Source: Prochlorococcus sp. AG-402-K10 (lineage in GTDB: Bacteria; Cyanobacteriota; Cyanobacteriia; PCC-6307; Cyanobiaceae). From it: a DNA stretch of 64,000 bases. The translations under genes and the position numbers were made by a program. Numbering within the stretch: position 1 is the first letter of the stretch; each line of letters opens with the position of its first letter. Below the pieces are notes generated by a model. That model had not been told where the DNA came from. It made no database searches and was given only the letters and a program-made list of their open reading frames with translations. Shown piece by piece: positions 1 through 7,439 of this stretch. Location of the stretch: contig QCIF01000004.1 of assembly GCA_003216835.1 (NCBI GenBank), forward strand, positions 62,001-126,000. The letters are read 5' to 3'.

Positions 1-516
1 ATTTCTAACTCCCCATTTATTGTTTTGCATTTTTAATGATTTATCAAATAAATCGTTACTTTGACTTATATGTTCATTACCAATTTTAAATGGTCCATAT
101 AACATCAAATATTTTCCATTACTAAGCAATTTGCCAGACTCTTTAAATAGTGATCTCGTACAATTCCAAGATGATATATGAATCAAATTAATCGCAACAA
201 TTACTTGAAGAGATAAAACTAGCTCTGGTGAAATTTCCCAAGGGGTAATCTCAACATCTAGTTCCAAAGGTTGAGGCATTTTCATATTTAATTTTTCATG
301 AAGAATCCAAGAACTTATACTTTGCCTATGGCGTAAATCTCGATCACTAGTTTGCCATATTGTTTTTGGGAAGCGTTTTTGAAAACTTACTCCATGTTCT
401 CCACTACCACTTCCAATTTCTAAAATAGATCCATTGTTTTGAATAATTCTTGATAAAACATCCCCTATATAAGTTCTATTTCTCTTAGTAGCAGGAAAAA
501 AAAGTCTATTATCCAA
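1..516 (-). CDS. DUF938-family SAM-dependent methyltransferase (C-terminus beyond window)
   Basis: The reverse strand reads open from position 516 to the window edge (172 codons). The protein begins LDNRLFFPATKRNR and then shows LEIGSGSGEHGVSF, a class I SAM-binding glycine motif, followed by WQTSDRD, LIHISSW, LYGPFKIG and WGVRN. This motif series is typical of the DUF938 methyltransferase family, whose substrate is not established to my knowledge. The ORF track missed it because the start codon is TTG (514-516) and the stop lies outside the window. The TTG start is chosen because family members begin near M-D-x-R-L. The gene is near full length but lacks its last residues here. Confidence 0.8.
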   Translation of the reverse strand, partial: MDNRLFFPATKRNRTYIGDVLSRIIQNNGSILEIGSGSGEHGVSFQKRFPKTIWQTSDRDLRHRQSISSWILHEKLNMKMPQPLELDVEITPWEISPELVLSLQVIVAINLIHISSWNCTRSLFKESGKLLSNGKYLMLYGPFKIGNEHISQSNDLFDKSLKMQNNKWGVRN

Positions 517-572
517 ACTAAAATCACTTGAAAAGATGCAGTAAAATAAAATTAAATCATATACTTAGATTA

Positions 573-737
573 TTACTTAGCTCTTCTTAATTTAGGAGCT
601 TTATAAAACATTATTTTCAAACTAAAGAATAATATTGACACTGTTAGAGCAGGTAATAAATACAGGATCCAATCAGAACTAAATAAAGAAGGAATACTTG
701 AAAAAACTAAATGCATGTAATAAGTAGGAAAGGACAT
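573..737 (-). CDS. small membrane protein, 54 aa
   Basis: This short reverse-strand ORF starts MSFPTYYMHLVF and ends KAPKLRRAK. A hydrophobic stretch of about 20 residues (WILYLLPALTVSILFFSL) followed by a basic tail suggests a single-pass membrane protein with a cytoplasmic C-terminus. The open frame extends further upstream without a stop, so a non-ATG start giving a longer N-terminus is possible. I do not recognise the family. It lies upstream of the methyltransferase gene in the same orientation, about 57 bases away. Confidence 0.45.
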   Translation of the reverse strand: MSFPTYYMHLVFSSIPSLFSSDWILYLLPALTVSILFFSLKIMFYKAPKLRRAK

Positions 738-1081
738 AAGTCTTGTAAAATTAATTACTTCATTAATAGCAATTATTAAAAATAAAAAATATTCTTTTTC
801 ACAAAAAGCCCAAACCTTAATAAATCAAGAGACGTCTTTATACTTGAAGACTGTCCTTAAAATATATATTTTTGAAAACTTAAACTAATATATAATTTCA
901 TAATTAATTTGAGAAGAAATTTAAATCTTAGAATAACTTTCAGGGACATAAGATAGGCATAAAGAATACACATATGTATCAGAAATGTCTAGACAAATCC
1001 AAAGTCGTACCTATAACGGATATTTTCTTCACGTATTTATATAAATGTGTTATATTTATTTACATAATTTATTTAAAAAAA

Positions 1082-1189
1082 ATGACTCCTGAAGCAGAAA
1101 AGTTTAATGGTTGGGCAGCAATGCTCGGTTTCGTAGCAGCCGTTGGTGCATATGTAACAACTGGTCAAATCATTCCTGGCTGGTTCTAA
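1082..1189 (+). CDS. hli: high-light-inducible protein (HLIP), 35 aa
   Basis: This is a one-helix chlorophyll-binding-like protein of the thylakoid membrane. Such proteins protect photosystems and pigment intermediates under high light and other stress, and in Prochlorococcus islands they are multi-copy. The core FNGWAAMLGFVAAVGAYVTT plus GQIIPGWF is diagnostic. The ORF track starts at 974, but the first ATG that gives an HLIP-sized protein (MTPEAEKFNG) is at 1082; the upstream extension is low-complexity. The stop overlaps the start of the next hli gene (TAATG), indicating translational coupling. A near-identical paralogue lies at 25048-25155 on the other strand. Confidence 0.93.
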   Translation: MTPEAEKFNGWAAMLGFVAAVGAYVTTGQIIPGWF

Positions 1190-1329
1190 TGAAAAACACT
1201 AAAACTAAATTAGTTGAAAAAGAGAAAATTGTAGCTGAAAAACTAAATGGTAGATTTGCCATGATGGGTTTTCTTGCACTTGTTGGAGCATATGTAACAA
1301 CAGGTCAAATAATACCAGGATTTATCTAA
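1189..1329 (+). CDS. hli: high-light-inducible protein (HLIP), 46 aa
   Basis: This is the second gene of a two-gene hli operon; its ATG overlaps the stop codon of the first. A short charged N-terminus (TKLVEKEKIVAEK) precedes the HLIP helix LNGRFAMMGFLALVGAYVTT and the ending GQIIPGFI. The Glu and Asn/Arg residues of the ExxNGR motif are present. It is closest in this window to the hli gene at 24573-24839, which has the same charged lead-in plus an extra membrane segment. It probably acts with its neighbour as a hetero-oligomer, which is inference. Confidence 0.93.
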   Translation: MKNTKTKLVEKEKIVAEKLNGRFAMMGFLALVGAYVTTGQIIPGFI

Positions 1330-1620
1330 ATAATTTATTTTTTATTGGAATTAAATTTATAGTTATTTTTAAATTAATATATTAATTTATTTAGTAAAAA
1401 ATATAAGGGAATTTTTTTTAAAGAGATTACAAATAATTTTGAATCTTAAATTAGGTTACTTAGAGTATTTTATTTAATTAGTTTAGTAAAATAAATTTTT
1501 TTTATGGTCAATAATATATCCATATAAACCTAAAGTAAAAAGCTAATAAATCAGTATAAAAACTCTATCCCCCCCAAAAAAAAAGTATTAGACTAAGAGA
1601 AATGATTGGAGGTAAATCAA

Positions 1621-1722
1621 ATGTCCAACATCGGTTTAGAATTAGTATTCTGGCTAATCTTCATAACATATCTTATAGCAAGACTTACACAAACCAAGAA
1701 AGGTTATAAACAACAATATTAA
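1621..1722 (+). CDS. small membrane protein, 33 aa (paralogue of 25974-26075)
   Basis: This 33-residue ORF begins MSNIGLELVFWLIF and ends KKGYKQQY. It has one hydrophobic segment and a basic tail. Below the ORF-track length cut, it is supported by a good GGAGG ribosome site just upstream and by a clear paralogue at 25974-26075 with the same length and the same pattern (LELVFWLIFITYL versus IEILFWTILISYL, ending KKQY in the paralogue). Both copies sit beside a member of the C-x3-P-x4-C-x2-[YF]-CD mini-protein family, although the gene order is swapped. The function is unknown. Confidence 0.7.
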   Translation: MSNIGLELVFWLIFITYLIARLTQTKKGYKQQY

Positions 1723-1738
1723 TTAAGGGTATATAATA

Positions 1739-1888
1739 ATGGCTTTAAATGATAAATTCATTATTCCAAATAACAATAAGCAAAACTTCAAAAATGATTT
1801 AGAAGCAAAATCTGTTTTAGAAAGTTATTGGGATGATGTATGCAAAAAGAATCCATCTAAGAAAGAATGTCTAGTTTATTGCGACTAG
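1739..1888 (+). CDS. small cysteine protein, 49 aa (C-x3-P-x4-C family)
   Basis: The protein begins MALNDKFIIPNN and ends with WDDVCKKNPSKKECLVYCD. Paralogues in this window are 25735-25887 (MALNDTFTI ... WNNECKQHPSNNHCKIFCD) and 17780-17962 (ending FWDKECRQKPTTQNCLIYCD). The shared C-terminus is W-[DN]-x2-C-x3-P-x4-C-x2-[YF]-C-D, with three conserved cysteines and a terminal CD. The protein is soluble and has no signal peptide. It starts 16 bases after the stop of the small membrane gene, so the two are probably co-transcribed. The function is unknown; the cysteines may bind metal or form disulfides. Confidence 0.72.
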   Translation: MALNDKFIIPNNNKQNFKNDLEAKSVLESYWDDVCKKNPSKKECLVYCD

Positions 1889-1977
1889 ATTTATTTATTT
1901 TAATTAAAAAGTTTTCTTAAAAACTAAAATTAGTTTTTAAGAAAGTGCTAAATTGATTTATGTATTTACAGGAAAAC

Positions 1978-2106
1978 ATGAGGGTAAAGCTTGAACCTGA
2001 AACAGCCTTTATAGGAAGAAAATTTGCATATATATTTCTAGCAGGAATTTTCGGACTTAATGCAATAGCCTTTATTTGGTTCTTCTTTTTTTCAAATTTA
2101 ACCTAG
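1978..2106 (+). CDS. small membrane protein, 42 aa
   Basis: The ORF reads MRVKLEPETAFIGRKFAYIF and then a hydrophobic helix ending in FIWFFFFSNLT. The ATG at 1978 is preferred because AGGAAAAC precedes it at ribosome-site distance; an in-frame ATG at 1960 would add six residues. It is a single-pass membrane protein with a short acidic/basic N-terminus. The family is not recognised. It follows the cysteine mini-protein gene in the same direction, about 90 bases downstream. Confidence 0.6.
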   Translation: MRVKLEPETAFIGRKFAYIFLAGIFGLNAIAFIWFFFFSNLT

Positions 2107-2298
2107 CTCAATTGAATTATAATTTATTTATAGATCTTGGTATAACCTACAAGTGGTTATTCTGTTGTCATTAATGATAAAATTATATTGTGATTTAGAA
2201 TCTAAAAGAGAGAAGAAATTGCTAAAAAATATTTATTTTTGTCAATATTGAATATATCTTCCTCACTAAGGCTGTAATTTTATTTACTTAATTAATAA

Positions 2299-2403
2299 TT
2301 AAGGAGTATAAGGGACTGAAGCCTCTTTTAATGATTCTCCATAATAATTTTCAGCTGATCTCAATAAAATCCAATAAAAAAAATTGGCTAGTTTTTTCTG
2401 CAT
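2299..2403 (-). CDS. small conserved-looking protein, 34 aa
   Basis: This reverse-strand ORF, too short for the track, reads MQKKLANFFYWILLRSAENY and ends YGESLKEASVPYTP. An amphipathic aromatic N-terminal half followed by a polar proline-containing tail looks like a real mini-protein rather than random AT-rich sequence. I believe similar short proteins occur in marine cyanobacteria but cannot name the family. It overlaps nothing else except the doubtful forward ORF at 2409, which I left out. Confidence 0.45.
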   Translation of the reverse strand: MQKKLANFFYWILLRSAENYYGESLKEASVPYTP

Positions 2404-3114
2404 TTTGAATGTTTAGGTTACTTTTTATTCAAAAACATCCCAGAGATAAAAACAACGTTAAAAATACTCATTTGGAATTTACTTACCAACTATTTAATAA
2501 TTCACATCAAAATATCTCCCTTTGTATTCTCAACGTTTTGATGGCTAAAAGAAAAATAAATTTCAAATATAAACTAATCCTAGAAAAATAGATTATAAAC
2601 CTTGCAATATTTCCTATTAGAACTGGCCTAAAGATCAAAGCAAGTATTTATACCCACACTAAGTATTTTTACTTACTATAATAATTAAAAGCATTTAGGA
2701 ATTGCTTGGCTGGATAAACTCATTCGTTATGAATTTACCTAATAAGTCACGAGAGTTTGCTAGTAGGGATACAAGCAAGCTTTTTTACTATTTTAAGTAA
2801 TGATTATTTTCACATGAAATAGGCAATCTTTTTCTTCCGCATAGATTGTCTTAAAACCTAAAATAGCTCTCAGAAGAATCATTATTTCACCTCAGAAAAT
2901 ATATCAAAAAAAAAATCTAGTTACATTTCATTCTTATTTCTTAAAGCACCCAAATATATTATTTTGCTTAAAGTCTTTTGAAATATTATGGTTTTAAATT
3001 TCAATATGAAATCAAGGAAAGATTTGGATTAATAACGTAAGAATTTATATTGGTCTCTAATTCATTAATATTTTATAATCTAGAAAAAGTTAGTAAAAAT
3101 TAAATAAAGTACTT
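2404..3114. other. gene-poor interval
   Basis: These 0.7 kb are AT-rich with no convincing gene. A 60-residue forward ORF at 2409 has low-complexity composition and no family features. A 23-codon ORF begins at 2729 (MNLPNKSREF) and ends near a poly-T run after AGCAAGC. A small RNA is possible around 2690-2800 but cannot be shown by eye. The promoter of the permease gene must lie at the right end. Confidence 0.4.
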
Positions 3115-4314
3115 TTGAAATTTCCAAATAAATCACTAATAAAAAGAACTTTTAATCAAATCATTGCTCCTTGGCATTCAATACCTTTATTAGATAGATG
3201 GTTGTTAGGGCAAATAACGCCTCCAATGCTATTTGCCATTTCCGCTTTTACTGTAATTTCATTATCCGTTGGGGTGATGTTTGATCTAATAAGAAAAATA
3301 GTGGAATTTGGATTGCCACTATTCTTAGCGTTGAAAGTTCTTTTTTTTAGTTTACCAAGCTTTCTCGTTTTATCTTTCCCCATGGCAGTTTTACTTTCTA
3401 CTCTATTAGCTTATGGAAAACTGTCAGGCAACTCTGAATTATTAGCATTGAAATCTTTAGGGATAAAAACCTCAAGAATCATTGCACCAGCAATCGCTCT
3501 TTCCATATTTATGACGGGATTAACTTTTTATTTTAATGATAATTTAGTCCCTAAAAGCAATAAGTTAGCAGAAGCAACGTTAAGAGCTGGAATTGGAAGT
3601 TCCTTTAGCGGAGAAAAAGGGAAAGATAATATTATGTTTTCTAGATATGGTTCGAGGATAAATTCATCAAATAAGCCAACTAAAACAAATACCTACCTAA
3701 CTCATATATTTTATGCCTCATGGTATGAAAATAACATAATGCAAGGCGTTACATTATTAGATTTTTCTAGAGAAGATTTACAACAAATTTTAAAAGCAAA
3801 TAGTGCAAGATTTGATAAGGATAACTCCTCTTGGATCTTCTCTGAGGGAAGTATTGTTTCTATTGATAAAAGCGGACAAACTACAAATATTCAATTTAAA
3901 GAGTATACCTACCCATTTGTAGAAGGCCCCTTAGAATTAGCAAGAATTCCCAGAGATGCCACTGAAATGTCATTGAAACAAGCCTTAAAAGCTGAACAAA
4001 TATATAAAAAAACCGGCAATCTAAAAGAGATAAGAAGAATTCAAGTGCGTATACAAGAAAAATTTACTCTGCCCTGTGCATGCTTAGTTTTTGGCTTAAT
4101 AGGAAGTAGTTTGGGATCTAAATCTAATTTAAGATCTTCGAAGAGCCAAGGATTTGGATTAAGCGTAATTCTAATATTAATTTATTATGTAATGTCATTT
4201 GTATTTAGTTCATTTGGAGTCAAAGGTTTATTGCCTCCAATAATTGCAGCATGGTTACCTGTCTTAATTTCTCTAGGGGGTGGAATTTATTTATGTAAAA
4301 AATCAAATTCATAA
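3115..4314 (+). CDS. LptF/LptG-family (YjgP/YjgQ) permease
   Basis: This 399-residue integral membrane protein has the layout of the LptF/LptG family, the inner-membrane part of the lipopolysaccharide export ABC transporter. It has an N-terminal block of three helices (LLDRWLLGQITPPMLFAISA onward), a periplasmic beta domain of about 160 residues, and three C-terminal helices ending LPVLISLGGGIYLCKK. Cyanobacteria usually carry a single such protein, so it may act as a homodimer. The start is TTG (3115-3117), the first in-frame initiation codon before the conserved region. The length is normal for the family. No other lpt gene is adjacent. Confidence 0.85.
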   Translation: MKFPNKSLIKRTFNQIIAPWHSIPLLDRWLLGQITPPMLFAISAFTVISLSVGVMFDLIRKIVEFGLPLFLALKVLFFSLPSFLVLSFPMAVLLSTLLAYGKLSGNSELLALKSLGIKTSRIIAPAIALSIFMTGLTFYFNDNLVPKSNKLAEATLRAGIGSSFSGEKGKDNIMFSRYGSRINSSNKPTKTNTYLTHIFYASWYENNIMQGVTLLDFSREDLQQILKANSARFDKDNSSWIFSEGSIVSIDKSGQTTNIQFKEYTYPFVEGPLELARIPRDATEMSLKQALKAEQIYKKTGNLKEIRRIQVRIQEKFTLPCACLVFGLIGSSLGSKSNLRSSKSQGFGLSVILILIYYVMSFVFSSFGVKGLLPPIIAAWLPVLISLGGGIYLCKKSNS

Positions 4315-4600
4315 TAAAATTGAAAAGTCTGGAAAATTAACAATCTTCTTAAATTTGAATAGATTAGAAGTAAAGAAAATAAATAGAAAAAATAATGCGA
4401 AATGTTAGTTAAGATTCTTAAAGGGAAGCATAATTTAACCAAAGATCTATTTTGTTTTTTTAATCATTTTCCATAGTGATAAATAGTTTTCAAAATCAAA
4501 ACTTATTTTATTGCTTTTATAGCTTGACTATAGTTTTTACTTACATGAAAGTGATCAATCAAAAAAAGGGTAGTTACTTTTAATCCTCTCTTCTTTTCGT
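4315..4600. other. intergenic, nothing recognised
   Basis: These about 285 bases between convergent genes are AT-rich. I see no clear hairpin terminator, repeat or small ORF. Confidence 0.4.
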
Positions 4601-5179
4601 CTATTCATAATCTTTGTCTATTCTCATATACCCAAACCAATCAGGACAGGTTGTTTCTTCAATCAAAATATTTTCTAGAGTTAATTCTATTTCCCAATTG
4701 CCTATGTCTTTTATAACTTCACAATCATCTATATCACTAATCATATTTAAGCAAGCAATATCATCTTTGTGCTTTCTTTTACAGCCAATTAGCCATTTTG
4801 ATTTAGCTTTATTTTTTGCCTCTGTTGAAGTTTCGGCGACTACGAAACCAAATTCATGTTTCTCTTGCATACAACTTGGATCATAGCCTCCAATATTAAC
4901 GAACCATAATTTTTTTCTGAGATATTTCTCTTTATTTAAATGCTTATTTTGTTTGTCATTTTTTTTTAAATTTATCTTAAAACCATCAATCGAACTAATT
5001 TTCTTATAACTATCTATATGCAAACCTTTAATAGATCCAAACCAACTCTTTCTCAAATCATCAAATGTTTCCTCAATTGTTGAACCTATAACCCATCGAA
5101 CATCATGTAGTTCTATATTTGCTTTAGGGGCTCTACCTCCAACAACAACCAAGAAAAGATATTTTTTATTATTGTCCAT
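4601..5179 (-). CDS. tandem DUF1543 protein
   Basis: This 192-residue protein has two copies of a ~60-residue unit. The first begins KYLFLVVVGGRAPKANIELHDV and the second KLWFVNIGGYDPSCMQEKHEF. Each is followed by a V-[IV]-[AG]-x-[ST] strand and a helix (EETFDDLRKSWFG; STEAKNKAKSKWL). This matches the DUF1543 family, in which the domain is often duplicated. The function is unknown. It has no signal peptide and no membrane segment. The C-terminal part contains acidic stretches and a CPDWFGY element. Confidence 0.7.
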   Translation of the reverse strand: MDNNKKYLFLVVVGGRAPKANIELHDVRWVIGSTIEETFDDLRKSWFGSIKGLHIDSYKKISSIDGFKINLKKNDKQNKHLNKEKYLRKKLWFVNIGGYDPSCMQEKHEFGFVVAETSTEAKNKAKSKWLIGCKRKHKDDIACLNMISDIDDCEVIKDIGNWEIELTLENILIEETTCPDWFGYMRIDKDYE

Positions 5180-5293
5180 TAATTCTTATCAATCTAGGTA
5201 AAAGTATTTTACGCAAATTATATTAACTTGCTATTTTTTTAAAAAAAATGCCATCATAAATGTACCTGCTTTCTATCAAGTTTTAATTCTCAA

Positions 5294-5770
5294 TTAAAAG
5301 AGACTATTAAATTCCTTTTTTAAATTTTTATATTCTGAATCTATATTGTTAATTAAGCTATCTAGGCCATCTTTGATATCTTTAAATTCATTAATTCTTT
5401 TTTTACTTTTCTCAAAAATTATTTTTTCAAATATTCCTGGCTTTGCATTCTCCATCCAATATCCTCCAAAACAATAAAATTGATTAGGGACAATATTGAT
5501 TAAGAAATTATTCTTAGAATTTTTATATTGATCAATCATCTTATTTATAAAGGCACCTCTAGTTTTTCTAATCCCTAATTTTGAAACATCTTTTGAAACA
5601 GATTTAATTCTTAAGGATAAGGTTTTTCTTTGTTCAATTGAATTACGAACTAGTATTTTTTCTAGAGAGTAACAGTAACTAAATAATTGTGTATTTTCTT
5701 TTTTTGAAGGATATATAACACTCAATAAACTGAATATAATAGAAGTGGTTAAAAGTAGTTTTCTAAACAT
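5294..5770 (-). CDS. predicted secreted protein, unknown
   Basis: This 158-residue protein begins with a plausible signal peptide or anchor (KLLLTTSIIFSLLSVIYP). A charged, mostly helical domain follows, with two or three cysteines (FSYCYSLE, NQFYCFGGYW) and a lysine-rich C-terminal coiled-coil-like stretch. The family is not recognised. It has its own AT-rich upstream region and no operon partner. Confidence 0.6.
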   Translation of the reverse strand: MFRKLLLTTSIIFSLLSVIYPSKKENTQLFSYCYSLEKILVRNSIEQRKTLSLRIKSVSKDVSKLGIRKTRGAFINKMIDQYKNSKNNFLINIVPNQFYCFGGYWMENAKPGIFEKIIFEKSKKRINEFKDIKDGLDSLINNIDSEYKNLKKEFNSLF

Positions 5771-5984
5771 TTTTAAGTAAATACACTTTAAATTCTACAT
5801 CTAATTTACTTAATTATTTATTAAATATTTGATATAAACTCATAATAATTTGCTTTTATTGCAGAAAATTTATTGAGAATAAAAAATTGATTTTATTACA
5901 ATTAGTTTGATCTCAATACTCAATAAAAAGTTTAGCTTTTAATCTAAAAGTATAACTCTGATTACTATTTTTAAATCAATTTTT

Positions 5985-6245
5985 ATGAATTTTAAAAAAG
6001 CTTTTATCTTCTCACAATTTTTGCTGATAACTTTTCTAGTTGGCTGTACTTCAAAAGTTGAGGAAACAAAAACTCCTGCACTATTTGACACCAAAAGAGA
6101 AGCTAAAAAAGCTGCCAAAAGTTTCAATTGCACTGGAGCTCATAAGATGGGAGATAAGTGGATGCCATGTGCTACGCATCAATTGCATAAGAGCGCTAAT
6201 GCAAAACAAAAAAAGAATCACAATCATAAACACCATAACCATTAA
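5985..6245 (+). CDS. DUF3721 lipoprotein, His-rich tail
   Basis: An N-terminal signal peptide ends in a lipobox-like LVGC, so the mature protein is probably a lipoprotein. The C-terminal half carries the DUF3721 signature, AKSFNCTGAHKMGDKWMPCA, in which two cysteines and two histidines are spaced in a way that suggests metal or cofactor binding. The last 20 residues are His/Lys/Asn-rich. The paralogue at 22011-22220 shares the CTSKVEE-PALF-REA-KAAKSFNCTGAHKMG core. It is followed after 7 bases by another DUF3721 gene, so the pair is probably an operon. The function of DUF3721 is unknown. Confidence 0.78.
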   Translation: MNFKKAFIFSQFLLITFLVGCTSKVEETKTPALFDTKREAKKAAKSFNCTGAHKMGDKWMPCATHQLHKSANAKQKKNHNHKHHNH

Positions 6246-6252
6246 AACTTAA

Positions 6253-6696
6253 ATGCAAGATTCAAAGGATACGAATAAGAATATAAATGATGGTCCTGCG
6301 CATTGCGGAAGCAAGCCAAAAAAGATTGCAATTGGGATAGCTCCTCTTGGATATATATCAATTGGAATAGTTCCCATGGGCATTGTCACCATTGGAATTG
6401 TTCCAATGGGAGTAGTTTCTCTTGGTGTAGTTGCAATGGGGGTAATAAATGCATCCATCGTTGGAATGGGTGTTTTCTCAGCGGGAGTAACCACTATGGG
6501 GCTAAAGGTTTGGACTCCTGTTGGACCAACTTTGGAACAAAGTACTAGACAAAATAACTCTTCAGATTCAAGAAATATTTATGCATATCCCACAAAAGCC
6601 AAAGCTATTGAAGAAGCCAAAAAACTTGGATGCAAAGGGGTTCATAAAATGGGTGATTTATGGATGCCTTGTGCAATTCATGGCTTAGGCAAATAA
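6253..6696 (+). CDS. Gly/Met-rich repeat protein with C-terminal DUF3721
   Basis: Residues ~25-85 consist of near-perfect 10-residue repeats such as IGIVPMGIVT, IGIVPMGVVS and LGVVAMGVIN, with the consensus [IL]-G-[IV]-V-x-M-G-[IV]-x-x. This hydrophobic glycine-spaced array could form a compact beta-roll or a membrane-embedded structure. The C-terminus (KKLGCKGVHKMGDLWMPCAI) is a DUF3721 motif. There is no classic signal peptide; the N-terminus is polar and contains HCG. The arrangement (repeat array plus DUF3721) directly follows a DUF3721 lipoprotein gene. The function is unknown. Confidence 0.75.
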   Translation: MQDSKDTNKNINDGPAHCGSKPKKIAIGIAPLGYISIGIVPMGIVTIGIVPMGVVSLGVVAMGVINASIVGMGVFSAGVTTMGLKVWTPVGPTLEQSTRQNNSSDSRNIYAYPTKAKAIEEAKKLGCKGVHKMGDLWMPCAIHGLGK

Positions 6697-6744
6697 AATA
6701 ATTGAAGTTAATATAAATACAGGTAAATTAGTATTTAATTATTA

Positions 6745-6858
6745 ATGGAATTATTACACCAAATTTTCCCTAAATGGCATATCTATTTAGATATGTTCTT
6801 ACTTGGTCTGGGAACTTATATTTACCTAAGAATTACTAAAAAAATAAAAACAAAATAA
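6745..6858 (+). CDS. small membrane protein, 37 aa
   Basis: The ORF reads MELLHQIFPKWHIYLDMFLL, then GLGTYIYLRI and a basic tail. It has one membrane helix. It lies 48 bases downstream of the DUF3721 repeat protein gene and could be in its operon. A similar layout (short amphipathic lead, one helix, R/K-rich end) is seen at 12708-12854. The family is unknown. Confidence 0.5.
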   Translation: MELLHQIFPKWHIYLDMFLLGLGTYIYLRITKKIKTK

Positions 6859-6983
6859 TTAAATTAAACTTCACTTTACTAAGTAAAACCTAAATGGATA
6901 AAAGATTCAAATAACACATTTAACAAAAATTATATTGATTGACAGTGCATTTGAAAGTATAAAGATAATAATCTCTTTTTTTT

Positions 6984-7241
6984 ATGTCACTACATAATAG
7001 TCCCAATATTATTAAATACTGCGTAATTACTTCTACAGCAGCAATAGTTCTGATAGCTGTTTCTTTGATTCCAGTTTCAAGAAAAGCTGCTTACTGGAAT
7101 CGTTGCCTTGATAAAACTGTAAGGTGGATTAATCAAAACGAAACCGATTTAAAAGGTTGGACTAAAGAAGCAAAAGAAAGTCTTGGTGTAGCAGTATGCA
7201 ATGGTGCTGTTTATGAACCTAAATTTAAAATAATTAAGTAG
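6984..7241 (+). CDS. small membrane-anchored protein, 85 aa
   Basis: One N-terminal hydrophobic helix (YCVITSTAAIVLIAVSLIPV) is followed by a soluble domain with two cysteines (WNRCLDKTVRWINQ and LGVAVCNGAVYEPKF). It could be a membrane-tethered periplasmic protein with a disulfide. A TTGATTGACAGT element, related to the dispersed TTGACAGTCGATC motif of the island, lies about 40 bases upstream of the ATG and may be the -35 region. The family is not recognised. Confidence 0.6.
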   Translation: MSLHNSPNIIKYCVITSTAAIVLIAVSLIPVSRKAAYWNRCLDKTVRWINQNETDLKGWTKEAKESLGVAVCNGAVYEPKFKIIK

Positions 7242-7439
7242 TCTAAAAAGATTAGCCAATATTGCAGTATTTCAAAAGCTCAATAGAAGCTTGGGAAGAT
7301 AAAATTTAAAATTACAAAATCTAGAAGATCTATTAGATTACCTTTTTAATTGTTTAAATATGAATCTAAATTATTCTATTCTTGTATTATTCTTTTATTT
7401 AAGTAAGAATATCAAAAATAAAAGAAACTATATCTATTA

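Noticed and set aside
974-1081. N-terminal extension of the first hli gene in the ORF track
   Set aside because: The extension is isoleucine/tyrosine-rich AT-biased sequence; HLIPs of this type start at MTPEAE, as the paralogue at 25155 also shows.
2409-2591. Forward 60-codon ORF MFRLLFIQKHPRD...
   Set aside because: No ribosome site, low-complexity composition and no family features; a reverse-strand 34-residue ORF lies just upstream and looks better.
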